A DNA stretch of 64,000 nucleotides, taken from contig NC_079504.1 of assembly GCF_030052815.1 (NCBI RefSeq), positions 84,818,249 through 84,882,248 of the forward strand. Direction: 5' to 3'. This document shows positions 1 through 10,125 of this stretch, piece by piece. The stretch comes from Hevea brasiliensis. Taxonomy: Eukaryota > Streptophyta > Magnoliopsida > Malpighiales > Euphorbiaceae. The position numbers were made by a program, and so were the translations under genes. The notes under the pieces were generated by a model. That model was not told where the DNA came from. It ran no database searches and worked only from the letters and a program-made list of their open reading frames with translations. Every line of letters begins with the position of its first letter. The first letter of the stretch is position 1.

Positions 1-2
1 AA

Positions 3-998
3 GTAATTATCTTCTCATTGAAGATATGGAGGCATTACTTGTATGGAGAAAAATGCTACATATACACAGACCATAAGAGTCCAAAGTATCTGCCAACCCA
101 GAAGGAACTTAATTTGAGACAGAGGCGATGGATTGAATTCCTGAAAGATTTTGATTGTGTGAATGACTACCACCCTGGGAAGGCAAATGTAGTCGCTGAT
201 GCCTTAAGCAGAAAATCTATTGTAGCATTAAGATCTCTGAATGCCTAACTGTTCTTAACTCATGATGGAGTTATTTTGGCTGAGTTGCAAGTGAAGCCGA
301 ATATGTTACAACAGATACAGGATGGGCAGAAGACAGATGAGAAATTAATGGCTGTTATGGGCAAAATCACTGAGGGAAAGGAAACTGAATATGAAGTGAA
401 AGAAAATGGGTGCCTGTACTATAAAGAAAGAGTGTCTATACCAAATGATAAAGAGTTGAAAACTAGTATTCTGAGAGAAGCACATAACAGTGTGTATGCT
501 ATGCACCCAGGAAGCACAAAAATGTACCATGACCTGAAACTACGATATTGGTGGCCAGGTATGAAGAAGGACATAGCTGACTATGTACCTAGATGCTTGA
601 CATGTCAGCAAGTCAAAGCAGAACATCAAGTTCCATCAGGTTTGTTACAGCCCATAAACATACCTGAATGGAAATGGGACCAAGTCACTATGCACTTTGT
701 CAGTGGTCTACCTCTCACTCAGAAGAAGCATGATGCTGTATGGCTGATTGTGGATAGGTTGACCAAATCAGCACATTTTTTGCCAGTCAGAACTGACTAC
801 TCACCGGAAAAGTTAGCAGAATTGTACATCAGTGAGATAGTTAGACTACATGGAATTTCGCTTTCCATTATATCTGATAGAAACTCGAGGTTTACATCTA
901 GATTTTGGAAGAAATTACAAGAATCCTTAGGCACACAACTCCATTTTAGTACAGCTTTTCATCCTCAGATGGATGGACAGTCAGAAAGAATAATCCAG
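3..998 (+). pseudogene. pol: A1 pol: RNase H end, integrase zinc domain and catalytic core
   Basis: The reading frame is open from position 3. It gives the RNase H motifs TDHKS and ADALSRK, then a stop at 246-248 where the A3 copy has Gln (CAA to TAA). The same frame continues through the integrase HHCC zinc motif (ending CLTCQQVK) and the catalytic core. The first catalytic Asp, normally in the motif MDFVSGLP, is His here. The second Asp (ISDR) and the Glu (QSER) are kept. Integrase would insert element cDNA into the chromosome, but this copy cannot be active. The exon ends at 998, where the other clade-A copies have an intron. Confidence 0.88.
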
Positions 999-1078
999 AT
1001 AAATTTTGAAACTCATTGAGTTATTGTAAACAATAAATTGAACTAATAATGATAATAATAACTGAACATATGTGATAG
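999..1078 (+). other. Decayed 80-nt intron in the A1 integrase
   Basis: The segment interrupts the codons for VIQ and the following LEDML-type motif. It is 80 nt long, AT-rich, ends in ATAG before GTC, and carries stops. In A2 and A3 the first two bases are GT; here they are AT (CAG|ATAAAT), so the donor site is lost. Its length equals the A3 intron. Clade-B elements have no sequence here. Confidence 0.8.
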
Positions 1079-1789
1079 GTCCTCAAGGATATGCTGAGGA
1101 GTTGTGTTATTGAGTTTGAGGGAAGTTGGGATAGGTACCTTCCACTGGCAAAATTTGCATACAACAATAGCTATCAAGCTAGCATACAAATGGCACCCTA
1201 TGAAGCACTGTATGGGAGAAAATGCAGAACACCTGTATGTTGGACTGAATTGGGTGAAGATAAGCTAATGGGGCCAGACCTGGTAAAACAGATAGAGGAA
1301 AAGATGAAACTGATAAAGGCCCATTTGAAAGTTTCCTCAAACCGACAGAAATCTTATGCTGACTTGAAAAGAAAGGACATTGAGTATGAAGTTGGCGAGA
1401 AGGTATTTCTCAAAGTATCATCGTAGAAGAAAGTGTCGAGATTTGGGAAAAAGGGAAAATTAAGCCCTAGGTTTATTGGCCCATATGAAGTTATTGAACG
1501 TGTGGGACCAGTAGCCTACAGATTAGCCTTACCACCTGAGCTGGACAAGATACATAATGTGTTCCATGTCTCAATAATCAGAAGATACAGATTAGATCCT
1601 TCACATGTCATCTCAGTAGAAGAAATAGTTGTACAACCAGACTGGATATATGAAGAAGAACCGATTAAAATCTTGGCACGAGAGGTAAAAGAACTCAGAA
1701 ACAAGACAATTCCACTAGTGAAAATCCTATGGAGGCACCACAACAAGGAAGAAGCAACATGGGAGAGCGAGGAGACCATGAGGCAATAG
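1079..1789 (+). pseudogene. pol: A1 pol: integrase C-terminal region and chromodomain
   Basis: The frame resumes after the intron with the region matching SCVIEFEGSWDRYLPLAKFA and the GPYEVIERVGPVAY block of the integrase C-terminus. It ends in a chromodomain (EEPIKILAREVKELRNK, then VKILWRHH and EEATWE). Chromodomains are thought to direct chromovirus integration to marked chromatin. A stop at 1424-1426 replaces Trp (TGG to TAG, compare A2) and another at 1787-1789 replaces Gln (CAG to TAG). After the second stop the frame stays open past the palindrome into the LTR. Confidence 0.88.
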
Positions 1790-1813
1790 TTTCCTCAGCT
1801 CTTCACATTAGGT

Positions 1814-1846
1814 AAATTTCGAGGACGAAATTTAGAGGGGAAGTGT
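1814..1846 (+). promoter_or_regulatory. A1 palindrome plus polypurine tract
   Basis: AAATTTCG-AGGA-CGAAATTT (1814-1833) is a perfect 8-bp inverted repeat with a 4-nt loop. A purine-rich tract (AGAGGGGAAG, 1835-1844) follows directly before the LTR start TGTAACA. The tract is the expected primer for plus-strand DNA synthesis. The palindrome is present at this place in all six chromoviruses of the window. Confidence 0.75.
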
Positions 1847-2273
1847 TGTAACATCCTCCCTGTACCAATTCTGTATGTTCTGTTGCTCCAGTGACCTAAT
1901 ATTAGTCCAAGTAAGTCAGGATGTCTGGAACTACACTTCGGTGATAGTGAACAGATATATATTGATGAAATAAATAAAAAAAATGCAAGAAAAATTGAAG
2001 AAAAATAAAAGAGAAAAAATAAAACAAGGTTAAACAAGCCAGCACCATAGCGATGGGTGACAGCACCGGGAAGTTACGGCGAAGGCAATTGTCGATCCCA
2101 CGACTGTGGGGAACCCTCATAATTAATTTTTGGGACATAAGTAAAGGTTTATTGAAATGTAATTGCACTAGAAATATCAAAGAAAAATTAATAAATTAGT
2201 ACAAAAAAAAATGAAAAATTAAGGAACAGACAAAAATCGGTGTTACCAAAAAATAGGGAATACAACCCGAAGA

Positions 2274-2291
2274 GGGGCATTTTGGTCATTT
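2274..2291 (+). promoter_or_regulatory. Shared LTR motif GGGGCATTTTGGTCATTT (A1 copy)
   Basis: It lies 427 nt from the LTR start. Close variants occur in sense orientation in every LTR of the window long enough to hold it, gypsy and copia alike. Function unknown. Confidence 0.6.
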
Positions 2292-4638
2292 GACACCTAG
2301 GGTTGCCTTTTGACCTCAATATCCATTAAAAATAAATGATATTATACTTTGAAAATGTCATGAAAAATTAAATTGTGATATATTATGTAAATAGTGAAAG
2401 AAATGAGATAAATGTGCAAATAAGGAAACTTTGAATAATTAAACAATAAAGGATACCTTAGTGCTCCACTAACCATGAATTAAGGGACTTAAACAAAGCA
2501 AAGTGGATAGAAATTCAGTCCATCTTCTTCCTCCTAAACAACCAGCCAAATTGTCCTCCATGAAGGCTCCATTGCTGCCCATGCTTAAAGCTCTCTCTCT
2601 CTCCATCATCAAGCCATCTTTCACACATAATTCCTTCATTAAAGCTTGCCTACTCACCTTGGGGAAGATATTGGGAACAAGAAAAAGAAGATTTGGTGAA
2701 GTTCAAGAGAAGCTCTCAAGTGGTAAGTGTCCAAATCCTCTCCCTTGCCTTAGTAAACTTTGTGTTTAGGTTGAGGTGAGTAATTTGGTTAAGAGAAAGG
2801 AAGAAAATATTGAGATATGAACTTGTCCATTTTCAGTAACTATGAAAGTTTGTTGTGTTTTAAGTTTTTCTTACCTCTAATGGATGGGAATTAAGGTTTA
2901 TTAACTCAAATGAAAGTTGTAGTAGGTTAATGTCCAAGTATGTGCATGTTAGTGCTTGAATTAAGGGTTTGAAAATGGGACTTTGATACTTTGGTAAACT
3001 GCCATGTTTGGCAGCCTATAATATTATGAAATTATATGTGAGTTTATTTAATTTATTGATGAGATGTGATGGTGTTAAATTGTGGGCAGCATGTGTAGTT
3101 GCCATGGAAGTGTATGTGTAATGTTGGTGTTGCGGTATGTTGAATTTCGGTGGAAGTAAATATTGAACTTAATGGTGTATTGTGTGCATTGAGCACTTGA
3201 GTGTTCTACCTAAAATGCTTTCCTGGAATTGTTTGACCAATTGTGATATATTATTTGGGGGAGGGGAAGAAAAGAAAATTTTGAATTTTGAAAAAAAAAA
3301 TGTTATGTATATATATATAAAAATTTAGTTTTATATTTAAAAAGCAAAAGCAATTGTTGGTAATTGGTATGAGGGGGGGGGGGAACTAGACACCAAATAG
3401 GCCAACTCATGTGTAAAAGAAATGCCAAAAACTCCTAGAAACGACCTTAAAAAATGACCTAATCCGGAATTGGCAAGTGCAAACCAAAATTTTTGACCAT
3501 ATGAATAGTAGTCATTAAGATGATCATAACTCACTCAAAACAAGTCCAAATAACCTGAAATTTTTACCATGGATAGCTTAGACATAGAGCTACAATTCTT
3601 ATGAAGACACCAAAGCCCAGAAATGTCCAGAACCAAGTCAAATAGCTTGCGCAATTTCAGATACCAAAATTGCCAGAACTAAATGTGACCTAAAATTAAC
3701 CAAATTTTGCACTAAAGGTGCAATCTGTCCAGCTTTAGTAAATTGACCATATCTTCATCTATACAACTCAGAATGACCTGAAATTTGTGTTAAAAGTTCA
3801 ATAAAACATAGAGCTACAATTTTGTTTCTTTGACCAGAAGCTAAAAACCAAGAGAAAGAGGACAATAAGCTAGACCAATCTAGCACACTAAAACTGAAAA
3901 TTTGGTAATTACATAAAATGATGCTTGAAGTAATTTGGCAATGAATGCCTGTGAAAAGGGTAAATTGCATTATATTGATAGCATATTGAATTGTAAATTG
4001 TGACATGTTGATGCCAGAAACATCTTATCTATATTACCTAAAAAGGTTAACATATGCATTGACTTATGAAATACATAATAGCTAGTAATCTCTAAAAATT
4101 GAAGAATTAAACAATTAATTTATAATGTGCCCTAGTTTGCCTAGTTGACTAGTTTGGATAGGTTGGCATGCCAATAGGATTCTGACAGCTGTTCTGTAAA
4201 TGGCTTTATGTCATACTATATTTTTACAACATATTATGCCGCACTGTGACTTTAATAGCCTACGGCTATACGTATTGTGTTATTATACTTGGCTTATCGC
4301 CGGATTGACTATATGGCTTTTTAGCCACACTGTTTGCACACCGAGAGACACTTTGTGACCGATGGTGTGACGGCCCGAGGTACTAGGTACTCAGTGCCAG
4401 TATATCCGTTTATCCAGTCTGGTCTGTGTATAGGATGCACGGGCAGTTAATTTAAGCACTATTAAATTCAAATAGCTAAATCCAGTCTTCTGACATACAG
4501 CACCACCAAAATTAGCAAAAATTGAAATGTTAGCAAATAAAATTATAAACAGCAACTACAAAGAATATCGATGTCATAAATTCATAAACATTTCATTTAT
4601 TTTATTTTAGTGTATATTTCTTTATATTTGGTACCACT

Positions 4639-4674
4639 AAGCAAAATTGCTTAGCGCGTTGCTTTTATAACGCG
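4639..4674 (+). other. A1 LTR double hairpin
   Basis: The first inverted repeat is AAGCAAAATTGCTT (4639-4652). The second is CGCGTT-GCTTTTAT-AACGCG (4655-4674), with a 6-bp stem. Both are conserved in position in the A2 and A3 LTRs, and paired structures of other sequence occupy the same place in clade B. TATA-like sequence lies ~20-50 nt upstream. Confidence 0.6.
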
Positions 4675-5235
4675 TAGGTATTGGAGACACAGCTGGGAAG
4701 CCCAGCAAACCGACGACCGGATGAGATATCAGATCTACATAGGAGTCCAGAGTCATCTGCACTACACTGCATACATGGTAGGACTTAGGATATTGTGTAA
4801 TGACTATCAGTTGTATTTTGACATTTTGTTATGTGATTTTGTATATTCTAAAACTTTAAAGTTTGTAATAATTTATATATATTAAACTCCTATGGATAGT
4901 GTTTTGATGAATGTAAAATATGATGGACTGTATTTTGAAATTATGAAATTGTGAGACTGAAAAATTTATTGGATGGTTGAGATTATCATATTGAACTGTT
5001 TTTAACAGGTTTAGAAGGACATTTTGTCCGAAATACAGACGGCACCTTGCTAGATTTTTATTACCATTTTTGAAACATTGATTTTATTGAAGTATGAAAA
5101 TAGAACTAGCGTAATATGAATTTTACATGAAGGACTTCTTAAAATCAAATTGAGTTCAGGAAATGAGATAATCATACTACTAGGTGCTCTGACACGTCGT
5201 GTAGTACGCCTTGCTCGGTTATACTATAGATGGTT

Positions 5236-8200
5236 TACCACACCTTACCCCTTTGTAAGACATAACATGATCCCGTAGAATACGTAATGAACTACCGAAC
5301 TTCACCTATCGATAACTCATTAAGTACCCTACAAGGGATTTTAAAGTCATTTTCTTACTTTTTAGAAGTGGTGAGCATTTTCTAATAGGTATTAAAACAT
5401 TTAATTAGAGTTTGAAAACTAGTTAAAATTTTTATCCCTTTTTATTTTTCTATAAATTTAAGAAAAATTTTGGCAGAGTGCCGTCTGTATTTTGATAAAA
5501 CAGTTCTTCAAATACCTGGAAAAGACACTTCCAATGATTTATCTCATCAACTCAACAACTTCAACCTCCACCACAACAAATTTCAACATCATTTCTCAAA
5601 TTCCAAAATTCAAATCAATAATTTCCATTTCAATATCATCCAAAATAATACTAAGTAATTTCATTCAAATTAAAACAAAATACTTTCATTCATTTTTCAC
5701 TAAAGTTAAAATAAATTACATTCATCCAACCAGAATTTACACTAGAAAAATCCAAACTAATATTATTACAAACTTTATACAACTGCTCATGACCAGTTCT
5801 ACTTGTATATACATTTACATACACCAAAATAGTTATTATAATTAGGGTGTAAAATATACTCGATAGAACTTCAAGGAAGGTGGCTCCACAATCCTCAGCA
5901 GCTCACTCTGCTGCTCCTCTAGTCTCTATATCTACGATAGCAATAACAGCTATCGCTGAGTACTAGGACTCAGTGGTGCACAACATAGTAAAATAATCTT
6001 TATGCAGAATTTAAAACATATTTATTCAAAAATTAAACTGAACATGCGATATCAATATAAAACATGATTGACAAGATTTTTGTTCAAACAATTTTATTTC
6101 AAAAGTCTCAAAACCATTTACATAAAAACACACAGTTATATCATGCCATTCGAAATAAATATCATCTCAATAGCTAGAGGCTAAGGAGAAGTCACATCAC
6201 AAGGCTAGCTAGCTCAAATATATGGGAACCCATTCTTTTTCTTCTTCTACTGGCACACACCTCAACACTTCAGCCAGAGAAGGAATCAAAATTCGAAACT
6301 GATCTCCCCCACTAGTCATGCTAGTGAGGTGTTCAAATATATGGTCATGACACTGTGGTTTCAAAACTTATCTTAACAATTTACTAAACATTTATTGCTA
6401 TTTCAAACATACACAAATAAACTTTCAACAATTCAAAGCAAAAGCATAATACACATTTCATGCACTTTGTAAATGAATTTTAAAGCATATTGATGTTGTG
6501 CACAAACCTTATACGAGTCACCTCTTGGCCTTAACTCGATCCCTCAGGTTCTTTCTCGGTATTCTTTTCTACTTAAACACACAGTTTCACAGTGTTTCAG
6601 TATCATAACTTATTATAAATCCAAAAATAAATTCAAATTCTCTTATACCTAGCTTTAATATACTAAACTTGACATTCCTTAAAATTTGTGTTTCGAGGTT
6701 ACTATTCACTACACTATTCAAGTTAATTTGTTGACTTTCTAGGGATTAATAGGTATGGGAATTCCAAATATACTCACATACCAAATTTTGATTACCTAAT
6801 TTGTTGGTTTTGGTTCATTTCTCAATTCTTAAGTCTTTTAGGCACAAATTTCAAATTTTCAGTTTTGGTGTCTTGTTTTGTACTGTTCCATTAGTCATAT
6901 TGCTGTTAGAATTTGGCTAAGTTTTCTTCATAGAAGTTGTTCCTTATTGTCTTAAATTTATTTAAATTTTTGAATCACTCAATTTGGAGTTTGGTAGCTC
7001 AAGTTATAGCCATTTGAACATGGCTGGCCGGATTGGTTTAACCCAGATTTTCTGGGCACTAATTTGGTTCTAGCAATTTTCGGTCACTAAATTTGGGTGG
7101 CTAAATGACTTAGTTAAGGGCATAATTTGGACTTAGGTTCTTCATGAAAGTTGTAGGACTATGTCTCAGTTTTCTACTGGTAAAATTTTAGGTCATTTTG
7201 ATTAGCCTAGCTCAAGTTATGGCGAAATGAACAAACACTGTTCATTTGATCATTTTTGTACAGGCCAATTTGCCTAATCCGGATTTGGCCAATTTGTTCA
7301 CTATGCTATGGTCACTTTCTGGGCATGATTCCAAAATGAAAAATGTGTCATTTTGTGTCTAGTTTCATTTCCAATTGGCTTCACACCAATGGGGTTTGTA
7401 AATTTTTAGTTTTGGTCCTTAAAAGGGACCTTGGTCATACTGCTTGCAGAATGACCATAAGCAATCCGAATTCAAACTTAATTCCAACACTTCCTACACA
7501 CCAAAATTGGTCATACATGACCATTTCTCAACTCCAGCAAGGTCAAACACATCATTTGGCTAATTCTCACATTTTTATCTCCCAAACCCTAGGTGCCAAA
7601 ACCTTAATTTTTGTGCTTAGCTCAATTCATGAAATCTAAATGCATAATTAGTACTTATACACTCATTTACACTTAACTACTTCATTATTTGCATCAAAAT
7701 CATTCATTTTCAACCCTACATACTGCTGGCCGAAATTCATGTAGTTCTTTAACATATCATTTTGTTTCATTTTTCAACAAATCATCACTCAATCAAGTTG
7801 CCTAAGTATGAATATAAAGATACAAAAAGAGAAATCAAACTAACCTTTATGTAGAATTTTTCACCTCTTCAAAACATCTTCCTTTCTTCTTCTTTTTGTT
7901 GTCAAGCTCTTTAATGGAGTTTTTCTAAGGGTGAAGTGAGGGAGAGAGAGAGCCGGTTGGTTTGGGAGCAAGATGGAATTGTTTTCTTTTTTTTTTTATG
8001 TCATTTTAGTGTTTTATTTTATGTATTTGAATTGGTCAAAAATTGTAGGAATTTAAAAATAATTTTGGCATCATGATGATGTCATCCAAGTTATGTAAAT
8101 AACCTTTTTCTTTTCTTTTTTTTTTCATTTATTTTTCCTTAGTTCTTTAATTTAATTCTTAATCTCAAAATTTTCTTTTCTCTGATTTTATTGGACAGTT

Positions 8201-8645
8201 AGGTCAGGAGTCAGTTCTAGGGGTAAATTGACCAATTTGCCCCTCGCCGGTAAAATTTAATTTGCAAATAATTCAATAGTTCTTCCGGATCCCTAACCTA
8301 ATTATTTGACCTGCTTAACAATTATTTTTTGTGATTTTCTCTTTTCCATTGTGTTCACAATAGTTCTAAGGATCGCAGCGTCACATTTTATAGTTCGAAA
8401 TTCAAGTTTAAATCCACCTCGCAGTCCTTCTCGAGAAGGTCATCCATCGTTGTGACTCCATGCTCATTTAACTTCTTGTGTTCTGTTTTTCTTATTTATA
8501 CTTAACTATTTGACAATTACTAATTATTTGTGTTCAGGGCTTCTCTAGGTGTCTTAGATGTGGTTCTAATCCCCTTAATTATCCAGACCGACACCAATCA
8601 CCGGAACAACGAAATATACCAGGTTATACAAATAGGGGTATTACA
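5236..8645 (-). repeat. C1 3' LTR (about 3.4 kb)
   Basis: Read on the minus strand it starts TGTAATACCCC (8645) and ends ...AAGGTGTGGTA (5236). It is related to the B and C2 LTRs but clearly diverged. It contains a variant of the 18-nt motif at 8225-8243, a perfect 14-bp palindrome CCTTCTCGAGAAGG at 8426-8439, the double hairpin at 5934-5972, and T-rich runs near 7990 and 8110. The plus-strand ORFs at 5470-5845 and 7343-7639 are antisense to the element and look fortuitous. Confidence 0.82.
5934..5972 (-). other. C1 LTR double hairpin
   Basis: On the minus strand hairpin 1 is TGAGT-CCTAGT-ACTCA. Hairpin 2 is GCGATAGC-TGTTATT-GCTATCGT, an 8-base stem with one G.T pair. They follow the conserved string GTGCACCAC, as in B and C2, but the stem of hairpin 1 differs in sequence on both sides. 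Confidence 0.6.
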
Positions 8646-8682
8646 ATTCTCCCCCCTTAAAATAAATTTCGTCTCGAAATTT
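8646..8682 (-). promoter_or_regulatory. C1 polypurine tract and palindrome
   Basis: On the minus strand AAATTTCG-AGA-CGAAATTT is followed by a tract ending AAGGGGGGAGAAT, which abuts the LTR start TGTAATA. Confidence 0.75.
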
Positions 8683-8691
8683 TACCTGGTA

Positions 8692-9045
8692 TCAATTTCT
8701 AAACAGCTGTGGGTGCTGTCTCCTCATATCCTCTTCTCGTTTCCAAGTAGCTTCTTGGCCCGAATGATGGTTCCACAGCACTTTCACTAACAGTATCTAC
8801 TTGTTATGTAGCTGCTTCACCTCATAAGCTAGAATCTCTATGGGTTCTTCCTCATATGCGAGGTCTGGATTCACTTCATTTTCTTCTACTGGTAGTACAT
8901 GAGATGGGTCTAATCTATACCTCAAATAGACACATGGAAGACAATATGTATCTTCTCCAACTCTGGAGGTAATGCCAAACGATATGTCAAAGGACCCACT
9001 CTCTCCAGAATCTCATATGGCCCAATGAAACGAGGACTCAGTTTC
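8692..9045 (-). pseudogene. pol: C1 pol: integrase tail and chromodomain
   Basis: The minus strand gives a GPYEILERVGPL-like block, then a chromodomain related to B (EEPIEILAYEVKQL, VKVLWNHH, QEATW). It ends at a TGA at 8692-8694, matching the natural end of B. An in-frame stop in the NK*I stretch replaces Gln (CAG to TAG), and a frameshift follows the FHVSI motif. The upstream part continues at 19506 on the other side of C2; the two halves join at the GTTTC target site. Confidence 0.82.
9041..9045. repeat. Target site duplication GTTTC, left copy, of element C2
   Basis: GTTTC precedes the C2 end TGTCACACC here and recurs at 19506-19510 directly after the other end. This shows that C2 is one complete insertion. 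Confidence 0.92.
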
Positions 9046-9834
9046 TGTCACACCCTACCCCTCTGTAAGGCATAACATGATCCCGTAGTATACCTAATGA
9101 ATTACAAACTCCGTCTACTGATAACCCATTAAATATACTACAAGGGATTTTAAAAACTTTTCTTACTTCTTTTGCAGTGGTGAGCACTATTTACAGGTGT
9201 TAAAAACCTTTTTGATTTGAAGTGATAGAACTAACACATTTGATTTATTTGGAATTTCTGTAAAAATTTTGGCAGAATGCCATCTGTATTTTGGATAAAA
9301 CAGTTCTTCAGAAAACCTGTAAAAAGAACTTCAATTATTTTCCAAATCTCAACTCCAACATTTTTCTCAATACAACATATTTCTCAACTCAAATCCATAG
9401 TGATTTTTCAAAAGCTGAGATATAGGAAATATAATACAATTTTTTTACAAGTCAAAATAACTCATAATTATTTTACAACCTCAAGTTACAATTTGAATTT
9501 ACAACTGCTCAAACCAAAACAATATGTACATACAGTGGTCATACATTCTGATTACAAAATGCAAAAGCGGTATACTCGTTATACAGAAAAATCTCTCATT
9601 GGAAGTACTAGCGACCTAGTCTGTACCTGTCTGTCTGTCCACTGCGACGGTAATAATAAAAGCTATCACGAGACAATGTCTCGATGGTGCACACAACATT
9701 AACCAAATAAAACTTTAAATCACAACTCATAAACCATATAAATAGTGGATACGTAAAACCATAGTTAAATTCAAGACAATGAATATCATAAGGAATTTAA
9801 ACTCCCATTCACAAATTATCAAAATTCATAATAA

Positions 9835-10125
9835 CACAATTTAGTCAAATAGTTTAAGAATACCGTATTGCCAATTCATACACAATTTGATCAAATTACT
9901 GAATAACACAGTGTTGCCGATCAATATCACAATTTGATCAAATAACTGAATAATATCGTTTTGCAAATCAATAACAAAATTCGATCAAATAACTGAATAA
10001 TATCGTTTTGCAAATCAATAATACAATTCGATCAAATAACTGAATAATACAGTGTTGCCAATTAATATCACAATTTGATCAAATAATTGAAGAATACAGT
10101 GTTGCCAATTAATATCACAATTTAA
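9835..10125 (-). repeat. 47-bp tandem repeat in C2 3' LTR (about 6 copies)
   Basis: The phrase CACAATTTGATCAAAT and its variants start at 9835, 9881, 9928, 9975, 10022, 10069 and 10116 (degenerate). The period is 46-47 bp. Two monomer types alternate: one with CAGTGTTGCC and one with TCGTTTTGCA. The B LTRs lack the array at this place. Confidence 0.88.

Larger units (their letters stand above)
1..5235 (+). mobile_element. Element A1: 3' half of a Ty3/gypsy chromovirus (clade A), outermost layer of the nest
   Basis: This is the oldest layer. It enters the window inside RNase H and runs through integrase, chromodomain, polypurine tract and 3' LTR. The order RNaseH-integrase-chromodomain is that of chromoviruses. 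The LTR begins TGTAACATCC and resembles the LTRs of A3. Its last ~14 bases are missing because C1 is inserted at 5236; they should reappear on the far side of C1, outside the window. Coding is broken by stops at 246, 1424 and 1787, and one catalytic integrase residue is changed. The 5' part lies upstream of the window. Confidence 0.9.
1847..5235 (+). repeat. A1 3' LTR (about 3.4 kb, last ~14 bp cut off by C1)
   Basis: It starts TGTAACATCC and is colinear with the A3 LTRs (reverse strand), down to the final TTGCTCGGTTATACTATAGA. The expected end GGGGTGTTACA is missing because C1 begins at 5236. Inside are a GC-richer block (~2029-2120), the shared 18-nt motif, two CCTGAAATTT modules 223 nt apart (3554 and 3777), an (AT)n/A-rich patch near 3290-3320, a G-run at ~3372-3383 and the double hairpin at 4639-4674. 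A short ORF at 2503-2769 has no recognisable product. Confidence 0.85.

Noticed and set aside
2503..2769. 88-codon ORF in the A1 LTR followed by a GTAAGT-like site
   Set aside because: It is low complexity with no recognisable domain, in a decayed LTR, and I see no matching frame in the related A3 LTR.
5231..5240. A1/C1 junction as a deletion or fusion instead of an insertion
   Set aside because: Both ends fall within a few bases of expected LTR termini, which fits insertion of C1 better. The matching target copy is outside the window, so this stays unproven.
5470..5845. Two overlapping ORFs rich in Ile, Asn, Ser and Thr
   Set aside because: AT-rich chance reading, antisense within the C1 LTR.
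8426..8439. CCTTCTCGAGAAGG as a heat-shock element
   Set aside because: The spacing of TTC and GAA is four bases, not the two of the consensus; it is only a palindrome.
9835..10125. Possible CRISPR-like array of regular repeats
   Set aside because: Units are head-to-tail with no unique spacers, in plant LTR DNA; this is a minisatellite.
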